Below, piece by piece: positions 1-6,883 of a stretch of DNA of 31,118 nt; position 1 is the first letter of the stretch, and every line of letters starts with the position of its first letter. This DNA is from Thermoleophilia bacterium. Lineage in GTDB: Bacteria > Actinomycetota > Thermoleophilia > Gaiellales > Gaiellaceae. The notes under the pieces are model-generated. The model worked only from the letters and a program-made list of their open reading frames with translations, made no database searches and was not told where the DNA came from. The stretch covers positions 1-31,118 of the forward strand of contig JAICZB010000005.1 of assembly GCA_025933895.1 (NCBI GenBank). The letters run 5' to 3'. The translations under genes were made by a program, and so were the position numbers.

Positions 1-818
1 GGATCCCCCTCGCGCGCGTCCTCCAGCAGCCGGCCGAAGAGCGCGTCGAGGGTCGAGGTGAGCGCGAACCCGAGCGTCGCGCGCTCGTGCAGGAGCGTCG
101 TCATCGCGACCTGCCAGCCGTCGCCTTCTTCTCCGAGCCGGTTCGCGACCGGCACCTCGACATCGCTGAGGAAGATCTCGTTGAACTCGGCCTCGCCGGT
201 GATCTGGCGCAGGGGCCGCACCTCGACGCCGGGCGCGTCCATGTCGACGAGCAGGTAGGTGAGGTTCCGGTAGCGCTGCGCGTCCGGGTCGCTCTGCGTG
301 ACGAGGATGCAGAAGTCGGCGATGTGCGCGAACGACGACCACACCTTCTGGCCGTTGACGACGTAGACGTCGCCACGGCGCTCGGCGCGCGTGCGGGCGG
401 CGGCGAGGTCGGAGCCCGCGTCCGGCTCCGAGAAGCCCTGGCACCAGATCTCGTCGGCGGAGAGGATCGGCTTGAGGTAGCGCGCCTTCTGCTCCTCCGT
501 CCCGTGGGCGATGATCGTCGGCCCGGCCATGCTGAGCCCGATCACGCCGACGTGGGTGGGAGCCTGCGCTGCGGCGAGCTCCTCGTAGAGGATCGCCTGG
601 AAGCTGTACGGCGCGCCGACGCCGCCGTACTCCTTCGGCCAGGTCAGCCCCGCGTAGCCGGCGTCGTAGAGCTTGCGGCTCCACTCGCGGATGAACGGAT
701 CCTCGAAGCGCTGCGCGCCGCCGCGGCCACCGCGCTTCTCCGCCGGGAGGTTCGCCTCGACCCAGGCGCGCAGCTCCTGCCGAAACTGCGCCTCCTCCGG
801 CGTGTCGCGCAGGTCCAC
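1..818 (-). CDS. Acyl-CoA dehydrogenase, C-terminal part missing (window edge)
   Basis: This is the N-terminal 272 codons of a flavin-dependent acyl-CoA dehydrogenase, which introduces a trans-2,3 double bond into an acyl-CoA (fatty acid, sterol or amino-acid breakdown). It is translated from the GTG at 818. The N-terminal helical domain has the family pattern (AWVEANLP, then YGGVGAPYSFQAILYEEL). The middle beta domain carries the FAD/substrate signature WCQGFSEPDAGSDLA, followed by NGQKVWSSFAH and LLVDM. The C-terminal helical domain with the catalytic Glu lies outside the window. The style resembles the FadE-like enzymes common in actinobacteria, but the substrate cannot be told. It lies 9 nt beyond the permease stop codon and has its own -10 box overlapping that stop. 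No Shine-Dalgarno sequence precedes the GTG. Confidence 0.88.
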   Translation of the reverse strand, partial: MDLRDTPEEAQFRQELRAWVEANLPAEKRGGRGGAQRFEDPFIREWSRKLYDAGYAGLTWPKEYGGVGAPYSFQAILYEELAAAQAPTHVGVIGLSMAGPTIIAHGTEEQKARYLKPILSADEIWCQGFSEPDAGSDLAAARTRAERRGDVYVVNGQKVWSSFAHIADFCILVTQSDPDAQRYRNLTYLLVDMDAPGVEVRPLRQITGEAEFNEIFLSDVEVPVANRLGEEGDGWQVAMTTLLHERATLGFALTSTLDALFGRLLEDAREGD

Positions 819-830
819 GATGGGAGGCTA
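819..830 (-). promoter_or_regulatory. -10 box for the acyl-CoA dehydrogenase, leaderless
   Basis: TAGCCT (830 to 825 on the minus strand) is followed by 6 nt and then the GTG start at 818. Transcription starting about 7 nt after the -10 would begin at or next to the GTG. The TAG of the -10 box is the stop codon of the upstream permease. No convincing -35 is visible. The call rests on the same arrangement recurring at many genes in this window. Confidence 0.55.
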
Positions 831-1748
831 ACCCGCCGCGGGTGCCGGAAGAAGCTCGCTCGGCCCCTCCGCGACCACGCGCCGCCGCTCGATCGGCAGC
901 AGCGTGACCACGAGGACGATGATCCCGAACCCGAGCCACTGCGACCAGACGAGCCCGATGTCGTAGGCGTAGATCCCGGCGACGACGAGAACGGCGGGGT
1001 TCGTGAGCTCCGCGATCGACGAGAGAACGGCCGGAGTGCGCTGCAGCCCGTAGTAGTAGAGGGCGAGCGAGAACAGACCCGTGACGAGCGCGAGGGAGAG
1101 GATCCAGCCGCTCGCATGCGCGCCGGCGAACCACTCGGCGTTCAGCGCCACGACGGCGATCGCGGAAGCGGCGAGGCCGAAGAGGAAGCGCAGGGCGAGG
1201 ACGTGCTCGAAGGAGACGCGCCGGACGAGATAGCGGCCGAGCACCGTCCCGAGGCCCCAGAGGACGGCCGCGCCGAGCGCTTCGAGCACGGCACGCAGCC
1301 CTTGCGCGCTCGGATCGAACGGATGCGCCTGGTTCACGAGCCACAGGCCGGCGAGCCCGGCCGCGAGGAACCAGCCGAACCTGGGCCGGGGCCGCTCGCC
1401 GAGCACGACCGCTGCTCCCACGACCGCGACGAGCGGCTGCGCCTTTTGCATCACGACGGCCGAGACGAAGTCGTGCTGAAGCGCCTGAGTGAACAGGATC
1501 GTGGCCGCTCCCGAGGCCCCGGCGCCCACGACGACCGCGGCCGCGACGTAGCGTGAGCCTGCAGCCCGGACCGCCCGGAGGGCCGGCAGCAGCAGCGGCA
1601 GCGTGAGTAGGACGAGGAAGACGTGCTCTCCGAACACGATCGTGCTCGCGGGGACGCTGAGGATCGACTTGCGCAACAGCGGGTCTGTTCCCCACATCGC
1701 CGCGGCGACCGCGACGAGCACGACTCCCGGCACACGCGCGAGCTTCAT
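828..1748 (-). CDS. EamA/DMT-family permease
   Basis: This 306-residue inner-membrane protein has about ten hydrophobic helices arranged as two five-helix EamA repeats, the layout of drug/metabolite transporters that export amino acids or metabolites. The first repeat begins right after the start (GVVLVAVAAAMWGTDPLLRK). The second begins near residue 150 (LEALGAAVLWGLGTVLGRYL) and includes the family-typical YYYGLQRTPAVLSSIAELTNP segment. The ATG at 1748 overlaps the last base of the lysA stop codon (TGATG), so the two are almost certainly translated from one message. Linkage to diaminopimelate decarboxylase suggests lysine or a related amino acid as substrate, but that is inference from position only. 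The short C-terminal tail (ELLPAPAAG) is cytoplasmic and unremarkable. Confidence 0.85.
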   Translation of the reverse strand: MKLARVPGVVLVAVAAAMWGTDPLLRKSILSVPASTIVFGEHVFLVLLTLPLLLPALRAVRAAGSRYVAAAVVVGAGASGAATILFTQALQHDFVSAVVMQKAQPLVAVVGAAVVLGERPRPRFGWFLAAGLAGLWLVNQAHPFDPSAQGLRAVLEALGAAVLWGLGTVLGRYLVRRVSFEHVLALRFLFGLAASAIAVVALNAEWFAGAHASGWILSLALVTGLFSLALYYYGLQRTPAVLSSIAELTNPAVLVVAGIYAYDIGLVWSQWLGFGIIVLVVTLLPIERRRVVAEGPSELLPAPAAG

Positions 1749-2968
1749 CACCGTTCGAAGCGTAGAAGGTCGTCCACGGTCTCCCGAGCGCGGATCAACC
1801 GCGCACGGCCTTCCGCCACGAGCACGACCGCCGGCCGCGGGACGCCGTTGTAGGTCGAGCCGAGCGCGAGCGTGTAGGCGCCCGTCGCGGGCACGGCGAG
1901 CAGGTCGCCCGGCCGAGGCTCGGGCAGTTGCGCCGCCTCGATCAGGACGTCGCCCGACTCGCAGTGCTTGCCGGCGATCCGGTAGACGCCGCTCGGCAGC
2001 TCCTCCGCGCGGTTCGCGAGCAGCGCCTCGTAGCGCGCGCCGTAGAGCTGGGGCCGCGGATTGTCGGACATGCCGCCGTCGATCGCGGCGTACGTGACGC
2101 CGCCCGACTCCTTGACCGAGCCGATCCGATACAGCGTCACGCCTGCGCGGCCGACGAGCGAGCGCCCTGGTTCGAGGATCAGCTGCACGTCGTCCGGCAC
2201 CCGCTCGGCGAGCGGACGGACGAACTCCGCGACCGACGGTACTTCCTCGTCGCGGTTGTGGCGGACGGCTAACCCGCCGCCGAGGTCGAGCACGCGCGGC
2301 TTCCAGTGAAGCCGCTCGAGGAACCCGAGGACGCGCTCGAGTGCGACCACGCTCTCGTCGCTCCGGCCGAGCTGCGAGCCGACGTGGACGTGCACTCCCT
2401 CGACGTCGAGCCCCAGCTCGCGCGCCCGTTCGATCTCCACCTCGGCTGCGTCGGGTGCGAGGCCGAACTTCGACTCCTCGTGCGCCGTCTGGATCGAACG
2501 GTGGGTGACCGCCTCGACGCCTGGGGTCAGTCGCACGAGCACGCGGCGCACGCCCGCAGCCGCGGCCGTCTCCGCCTCGCCCGGCGAATCGAGCACGACG
2601 AGTGAGCCGGCGTCCGCGGCCGCGCGCATCTCCTCGTCCGACTTGTTGTTGCCGTGGAAGACGATCCTCTCGCCTGGAATGCCGGCGGCTCGCGCGAAGG
2701 CGAGCTCGCCGTGCGTGGAGACGTCGGCACCGACCCCCTCGTCTGCAAGCAGCCGCAACAGCGCCACGTTGGCGAACGCCTTCGTCCCGTAGACGACGAG
2801 CGCGCCGGGCGCCGCCTCGCGATAGGCGCGTACCTGCGCTCGGATCGTTCGCTCGCAATAGACGAGAAGCGGCGTCCCGTGCCGATCTGCCAGGTCGCTC
2901 GCGCGAAGACCGCCCAGCGACAGCTCGCCGTCCTCGATCCGCGCGGATTCCGGAAGGAGTTCGAGCAC
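1748..2968 (-). CDS. lysA: Diaminopimelate decarboxylase
   Basis: LysA is the last enzyme of lysine synthesis: a PLP-dependent fold-type III decarboxylase converting meso-diaminopimelate to L-lysine and CO2 in the cytoplasm. With the GTG at 2968 as start the protein has 406 residues, typical for the family. Visible motifs are the PLP lysine in YGTKAFAN (Lys63), HGNNKSDEE (about 106-113), the phosphate-binding DLGGGLAV (about 228-235), EPGRSLV (266-272) and the second-subunit cysteine in CESGD (336-340). The open frame runs far upstream, antisense to leuS, but homology-like sequence begins only near this GTG and a -10 box lies 6 nt before it. The gene is divergent from leuS and its stop overlaps the permease start. 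Confidence 0.93.
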   Translation of the reverse strand: MLELLPESARIEDGELSLGGLRASDLADRHGTPLLVYCERTIRAQVRAYREAAPGALVVYGTKAFANVALLRLLADEGVGADVSTHGELAFARAAGIPGERIVFHGNNKSDEEMRAAADAGSLVVLDSPGEAETAAAAGVRRVLVRLTPGVEAVTHRSIQTAHEESKFGLAPDAAEVEIERARELGLDVEGVHVHVGSQLGRSDESVVALERVLGFLERLHWKPRVLDLGGGLAVRHNRDEEVPSVAEFVRPLAERVPDDVQLILEPGRSLVGRAGVTLYRIGSVKESGGVTYAAIDGGMSDNPRPQLYGARYEALLANRAEELPSGVYRIAGKHCESGDVLIEAAQLPEPRPGDLLAVPATGAYTLALGSTYNGVPRPAVVLVAEGRARLIRARETVDDLLRFER

Positions 2969-2980
2969 CTTGCTAGTATC
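2969..2980 (-). promoter_or_regulatory. lysA -10 box, leaderless
   Basis: GATACT (2980 to 2975, minus strand) is followed by AGCAAG and the lysA GTG, so the predicted transcription start falls on the start codon. The first base departs from the TANNNT pattern. The same base pairs read on the plus strand form TAGTAT, the -10 of the leuS leader. No clear -35 is visible on this side. Confidence 0.5.
2971..2979 (+). promoter_or_regulatory. Extended -10 promoter for the leuS leader
   Basis: TGCTAGTAT reads as an extended -10 (TGN followed by TAGTAT at 2974-2979). The predicted start is near 2986, about 4 nt before the ATG of the leader peptide. No TTGACA-like -35 is visible, which fits an extended -10 promoter. 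It overlaps the lysA -10 on the other strand by five base pairs, so polymerase could probably occupy only one direction at a time. Confidence 0.5.
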
Positions 2981-2989
2981 GAGACCCCA

Positions 2990-3013
2990 ATGCAGGAGCT
3001 GCTTCTTACCTAG
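2990..3013 (+). CDS. leuS leader peptide MQELLLT, with three consecutive Leu codons
   Basis: A 7-codon open frame, ATG CAG GAG CTG CTT CTT ACC TAG, encodes Met-Gln-Glu-Leu-Leu-Leu-Thr. It starts 10 nt after a -10 box, so it is nearly leaderless like many genes here. Three adjacent Leu codons, two of them CTT (seldom used in the neighbouring GC-rich genes), lie just ahead of a terminator and then leucyl-tRNA synthetase. That is the classical design of a ribosome-mediated attenuator: scarce charged tRNA-Leu stalls the ribosome at these codons and changes folding of the downstream RNA. The frame and codons are read directly; the regulatory role is inferred. Confidence 0.68.
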   Translation: MQELLLT

Positions 3014-3056
3014 TTCAGGGAGAAACACGCGGCGAGGCCGCGCCGACTCCCCACGG
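3014..3056 (+). promoter_or_regulatory. leuS leader pairing region (candidate antiterminator)
   Basis: Between the leader stop codon and the terminator are segments able to form alternative pairings. CGCGGC (3028-3033) pairs with GCCGCG (3037-3042) as a local hairpin. GAGGCCG (3034-3040) is perfectly complementary to CGGCCTC (3054-3060), which would break the 5' arm of the terminator. GGAGA (3019-3023) is complementary to TCTCC (3059-3063) and would be hidden by a ribosome parked on the stop codon at 3011-3013, but free if the ribosome stalled on the Leu codons. Which pairing operates needs folding and experiment. No T-box antiterminator sequence is present. Confidence 0.5.
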
Positions 3057-3078
3057 CCTCTCCTCGGAGAGGTTTTTT
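3057..3078 (+). terminator. Intrinsic terminator in the leuS leader (attenuator)
   Basis: CCTCTC (3057-3062), the loop CTCG and GAGAGG (3067-3072) form a perfect 6-bp stem, followed at once by six T residues (3073-3078). It ends 22 nt before the leuS ATG and lies downstream of the leader peptide, with no gene ending on the plus strand before it, so it cannot be an ordinary 3' terminator. The leuS ribosome binding site (AGAGGA, 3085-3090) lies after it. Confidence 0.75.
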
Positions 3079-3100
3079 CGTTCCAGAGGACATTTTTCAG

Positions 3101-5476
3101 ATGACACCGCGTTACGAACCCCATGAGATCGAGACGAAATGGCAGCGCGTCTGGGAGGACGAGGGAGCCTTCCGCGTCCCGAACCCGGCGCCGGGCGCGC
3201 CGACGGCCGAGAGTCACTGGTACCAGCTCGAGATGCTGCCGTACCCGTCGGGCCCGAGCCTCCACATGGGCCACGTCCTCAACTACACGATGGGCGACGT
3301 CCAGACGCACGTCCGGCGCCGCAGCGGCTGGCACGTCGTGCGGCCGATGGGCTGGGACGCGTTCGGCCTGCCTGCGGAGAACGCGGCGATCCGCGAGGGC
3401 CGTCATCCGCGCGAGACGATCGAGCGGAACATCGAGACGATGCGCTCCCAGATGAAGCGCCTCGGCTGGGCGATCGACTGGGACCGCGAGGTCTCCGCGC
3501 ACCAGCCGACCTTCTACCGCTGGACGCAGTGGCTCTTCCAGCAGTTCGTCGCCCACGATCTCTGCTACCGCAGGGAGGGGCCGGTCAACTGGTGCCCGAA
3601 CGATCAGACGGTGGTCGCGAACGAGTACGTCGTCGACGGCCGCTGCGAGCGCTGCGGCGCGGAGGTCGAGCTGAGAACCATGACGCAGTGGTACATGCGG
3701 ACGACGGCGTACGCCGACGAGCTGCTCGAGTACGAGGGAACCGAGTGGCCGTCGCGGACGAGGGCGATCCAGCGGAACTGGATCGGCCGCTCGGAGGGCG
3801 CCGAGATCCTCTTCCGCGTCGAGGAGACCGGCGGGGACATCGCGGTCTTCACGACGCGTGCCGACACGCTGTTCGGGGCGACGTTCTTCGTCCTCGCGCC
3901 GGAGCATCCGTTCGTTGCCGCGCATGCGAGCGAGGAGGCGAAGCAGTACGCGCGACATGCCGGCACGCGTCCGGTCGAGGAACGCGCGGCGGCGACGAAG
4001 AAGACGGGCGTCTTCACCGGCCTGCACGCGATCAACCCGATCGACGGCGAGCGCCTGCCGATCTGGGTCGCCGACTACGTCCTGATGGACTACGGCACGG
4101 GCGCGATCATGGCCGTCCCCGCCCACGACGAGCGCGACGGCGAGTTCGCCGAGACGTTCACCCTGCCGACGAAGGTCGTGATCGACGAGGACGGGAAGCT
4201 CGTCAACTCCGGCCGCTTCGACGAGCTACCGGCCGAGGAGGGAGCGCGCGCGATCGTCGCCGCGCTCGAGGAGGAAGGCCGCGGCCAGGCGACGGTCAAC
4301 TACCGGCTGCGCGACTGGAGCGTCTCGCGGCAGCGCTACTGGGGCTGTCCGATTCCGTTCATCCACTGTGAGAAGTGCGGCGTCGTCCCGGTGCCCGAGG
4401 ACCAGCTGCCGGTGATCCTGCCCGACATCGAGGACTACGCCCCGAAGGGCAGGCCGCCGCTCGCCGCCAACGAGGAGTACATGAGCGTCGACTGTCCGCA
4501 GTGCGGCGGGGCGGCGCGGCGCGACCCGGACACGATGGACACGTTCGTCGACTCGTCCTGGTACTTCCTCCGCTACATCGACTCGCACAACGACGAGGCG
4601 CCGTTCGACCGTTTCGTCGTCGACTACTGGCTGCCGGTCTCGCAGTACATCGGCGGGATCGACCACTCGACCGGCCACCTGCTCTACTCGCGCTTCTTCG
4701 TCAAGGCGATGAACGACTGGGGGATGGTCGGCTTCCGGGAGCCGTTCGCGCGCGTCTTCCACCAGGGCTGGGTGACCCTCGGCGGCTCGAAGATGTCGAA
4801 GACCAAGGGCAACGTCGCGGGGCCGGACGAGCTCGCGGACGAGTACGGCGCCGACGCGGTGCGGCTCTACATCCTCTTCATGGGCCCCGCCGACCAGGAC
4901 ATGGAGTGGACGCCGGACGGCGTCGAGGGCATCGTCCGCTTCCTGCGCCGGCTGTGGCGCGTCGTGCACGAGGTCGCCGGGTCGGCACCGGCCGACGGCG
5001 TCCGCGAGGGCGCGCTGGCGCGGAAGGCGAACGAGACGATCGCGCGCGTCACCGACGACGTGCTGCGCCGGTTCCAGTTCCACACGCCGATCGCCGCGCT
5101 GATGGAGCTGGTGAACGAGCTCAGCGGGGCGGTGGGCGCTCCGGACGCGCGCTTCGCGGCGGAGACGGCCGTCTCGCTGATCCAGCCGTACGCGCCGCAC
5201 GTCGCCGAGGAGCTGTGGACGGTGCTGGGGCACGAGCGGCTGTGGGAGGCGCCGTGGTCGGAGGCCGACGAGTCGCAGCTCGTGCGCGAGACGTTCGAGC
5301 TCGTCGTCCAGGTGAACGGGCGGGTGCGCGACCGGTTCGAGGTCGACGCTGGCCTGAGCGAGGAGGAGCTCGTCGCGCGGGCGCGCGAGAGCGAGCGCGT
5401 GCGGGCCTATCTGGACGGCGGCGAGCCGCGCAAGACGATCGTCGTTCCCAAGAAGCTCGTCAACTTCGTCGTCTGA
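3101..5476 (+). CDS. leuS: Leucyl-tRNA synthetase
   Basis: This class Ia synthetase attaches leucine to tRNA-Leu. The product has 791 residues, a little short of the roughly 860 of E. coli but with all core parts. The Rossmann catalytic domain has HMGH at 55-58 and KMSKT (variant of KMSKS) at 564-568. A zinc-type module with CPND and CERC cysteines lies near residues 165-190, with a second CEKC/CPQC pair near 425-470. The CP1 editing domain shows TTRADTLFGATFF and GAIMAVPAHDERD. The anticodon-binding helical domain and a C-terminal domain (VQVNGRVRDRFEV) complete it. The ATG at 3101 is preceded by AGAGGA with 10-nt spacing, one of few clear ribosome binding sites at a first gene here. Expression is probably set by leader-peptide attenuation. 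Confidence 0.97.
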   Translation: MTPRYEPHEIETKWQRVWEDEGAFRVPNPAPGAPTAESHWYQLEMLPYPSGPSLHMGHVLNYTMGDVQTHVRRRSGWHVVRPMGWDAFGLPAENAAIREGRHPRETIERNIETMRSQMKRLGWAIDWDREVSAHQPTFYRWTQWLFQQFVAHDLCYRREGPVNWCPNDQTVVANEYVVDGRCERCGAEVELRTMTQWYMRTTAYADELLEYEGTEWPSRTRAIQRNWIGRSEGAEILFRVEETGGDIAVFTTRADTLFGATFFVLAPEHPFVAAHASEEAKQYARHAGTRPVEERAAATKKTGVFTGLHAINPIDGERLPIWVADYVLMDYGTGAIMAVPAHDERDGEFAETFTLPTKVVIDEDGKLVNSGRFDELPAEEGARAIVAALEEEGRGQATVNYRLRDWSVSRQRYWGCPIPFIHCEKCGVVPVPEDQLPVILPDIEDYAPKGRPPLAANEEYMSVDCPQCGGAARRDPDTMDTFVDSSWYFLRYIDSHNDEAPFDRFVVDYWLPVSQYIGGIDHSTGHLLYSRFFVKAMNDWGMVGFREPFARVFHQGWVTLGGSKMSKTKGNVAGPDELADEYGADAVRLYILFMGPADQDMEWTPDGVEGIVRFLRRLWRVVHEVAGSAPADGVREGALARKANETIARVTDDVLRRFQFHTPIAALMELVNELSGAVGAPDARFAAETAVSLIQPYAPHVAEELWTVLGHERLWEAPWSEADESQLVRETFELVVQVNGRVRDRFEVDAGLSEEELVARARESERVRAYLDGGEPRKTIVVPKKLVNFVV

Positions 5477-5488
5477 CGCCCTGCGCTC

Positions 5489-6139
5489 CTACTCGGTTCG
5501 CGGCGGCTGCTTGTTGCGCGACTGCTCGATCATGAGTTTGAGGAAATCGGCGAACTCGTCCACGTCGTCGAGTCCTTCCAACTTCGTCCACTACGACGCC
5601 GTCCTTCGTGATCTGGATCGTGCCTGGCAGTTCACCTGGCACAGCGTCGATTTCGACGCGTTCTTTCGGCACCGGAAGGGGTGCGCCTGCCGCGCGCTCG
5701 ATCCGGGCGAACACCTCGGGTGGCAGCGACCAGACCCAAATGCGTCGAAGCGCGTCTCGGAAGCGGGATGATGCCCCGGCTCTCGCCTCGATCCAGACGA
5801 GACGATCCTCGTTGTAGTCCTTCGCGAAGTCCTCGAGCGGACCGGCTGCGAAGACGCCGAAGATCCCCTCTTCGTCCGCGCGATCGATAATGAGATCGAG
5901 CGTCGTTCGTAAGCGGGCTTCGTCGGACCAGAGCTCCGAGGTCATCAGGAGCTCGACGCCCACCAATCGGGGTCCTCGTCTTCGACTCCGTCGACGTGTG
6001 GATCCATCTGGTAGCGGCACCAGGCATCCGCGATCTCCTCGAGCGTCACGAGGGACAAGAGCTCGTCGATCCTGAAATCGTCGAGCAGTTGCTGAAGGCG
6101 TTCCGGATCGGGTGCCATGGCGGGTTCATCGACCGCCAC
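5489..6139 (-). pseudogene. DUF6869-like gene broken by two frameshifts
   Basis: Three reading frames join into one sensible protein. Frame 1 (GTG 6139 or ATG 6118, to TGA at 5945) gives RLQQLLDDFRIDELLSL...EEIADAWCRYQ...DPDWWA. Frame 2 then gives VELLMTSELWSDEARLRTTL..., DLIIDRADEE, AAGPLEDFAKD, RFRDALRRIWVWSLPPEV. The shift lies near 5955, where one base appears lost. A second shift near 5582 moves to a frame ending LDDVDEFADFLKLMIEQSRN and stopping at 5489, before the leuS end. The AAGPLED and WVWSLPPEV patterns resemble DUF6869 proteins of unknown function, recalled from memory. Alternatives are sequencing errors, or two coupled genes, since TGA and ATG overlap as TGATG at 5943-5947. The start is 17 nt past the stop of the upstream gene, so they probably shared a message. 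Confidence 0.6.
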
Positions 6140-6156
6140 ACGCAGGCGGTTGAGGC

Positions 6157-6813
6157 CTAGCGAACGCGCGGATCCGGCCGGTCGACGTTCCAGTGGCGTC
6201 CGACACCGGCGTACCAGCGCACGCCTTCCTCCGTCTCACGCGGCGTGAGCATGAAGCGGCTGATGACGCGCTGGCCGCCCTCGAAGTCGCCGTAGAGGAT
6301 GTCGACGCCGATCCGCTGTTGCGCCTCGATCGCGCGACGGGCCTCGCGATAGCCGTCGCTCGCGGGGTCGCGGAACGAGCCCTGCCAGAAGCCGACGTCG
6401 CCGGGCGCGACGTAGAGGTCGCGCGTGAGCGTCGTGAAGTCCTCGAGCGGCGGCGCGACGACGTGCTCGCCGGGCTCGAACACGAGTTCCGGCAACAGGT
6501 GCCAGCCGTGCAGCACGGCGATTCCGGTGCCGACGTTGCGGACGGAGATCACGAAGTAGTCCACGCCGTCGGTCGCTCGCGCGATGCCCTGGCCGCCCGG
6601 GACCGAGAACCAGACGTCGTCCTGGAAGCCGGCCTTGACGGCCGGATCCTCGGTCCGGGAGGGGACGAGCAGCGGGCGCTGGCCGGCGAGGAGGGACTGC
6701 TCGGCGACGCGCGCGGCGCGGTTGGCGGAGCGGACGGACGCGACCGTCACGCCGGCGAGCACGAGCGTTCCGCCCGCGGAGGCAAGCGCGGAGATCGTCA
6801 CCCAATCGGCCAC
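6157..6813 (-). CDS. Membrane-anchored protein of unknown function
   Basis: I do not recognise this 218-residue protein. It begins MADWVTISALASAGG, and residues about 6-28 form one hydrophobic helix. The helix is followed by a basic/amphipathic stretch (SANRAARVAEQSLLAG) and then about 170 soluble residues rich in beta-type sequence: DYFVISVRNVGTGIAVLHGW, LYVAPGDVGFWQGSF, IGVDILYGDFEGGQRVISRF. The VRNVGTG...YGDFEGG pattern recalls a family of one-helix actinobacterial proteins with an N-terminal membrane segment and an immunoglobulin-like domain, but I can assign no function. The start is the GTG at 6813, with TAAACT ending 6 nt upstream. It lies ahead of the broken DUF6869-like gene and divergent from comEA. 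Confidence 0.75.
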   Translation of the reverse strand: MADWVTISALASAGGTLVLAGVTVASVRSANRAARVAEQSLLAGQRPLLVPSRTEDPAVKAGFQDDVWFSVPGGQGIARATDGVDYFVISVRNVGTGIAVLHGWHLLPELVFEPGEHVVAPPLEDFTTLTRDLYVAPGDVGFWQGSFRDPASDGYREARRAIEAQQRIGVDILYGDFEGGQRVISRFMLTPRETEEGVRWYAGVGRHWNVDRPDPRVR

Positions 6814-6825
6814 GGCGCGAGTTTA
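6814..6825 (-). promoter_or_regulatory. -10 box for the unknown membrane protein, leaderless
   Basis: TAAACT (6825 to 6820, minus strand), 6 nt, then the GTG at 6813. The spacing matches the other leaderless starts in this window and no Shine-Dalgarno sequence precedes the GTG. Confidence 0.55.
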
Positions 6826-6883
6826 CGGAGGCTCGAGGAAGCCGACACACACGCGGCACAGGTTCGTTGTCACGATTGACGAC

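Noticed and set aside
87..1556. Long plus-strand frame opposite the acyl-CoA dehydrogenase and permease genes.
   Set aside because: Antisense shadow of GC-rich codon bias; composition dominated by Arg, Glu, Asp and Leu with no domain.
3014..3100. T-box riboswitch before leuS.
   Set aside because: No AGGGUGGNACCGCG-like antiterminator bulge and too little room for a T-box specifier domain; a leader peptide with Leu codons explains the region better.
2969..4126. Upstream in-frame extension of lysA antisense to leuS (giving a 792-residue frame).
   Set aside because: It mirrors leuS codons, has shadow-type Arg/Ala/Asp composition and matches no LysA domain; the GTG at 2968 with its -10 box is a better start.
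3139..5535. Long second-frame plus-strand open frames within leuS.
   Set aside because: Third-position GC bias creates them; leuS itself is complete in another frame.
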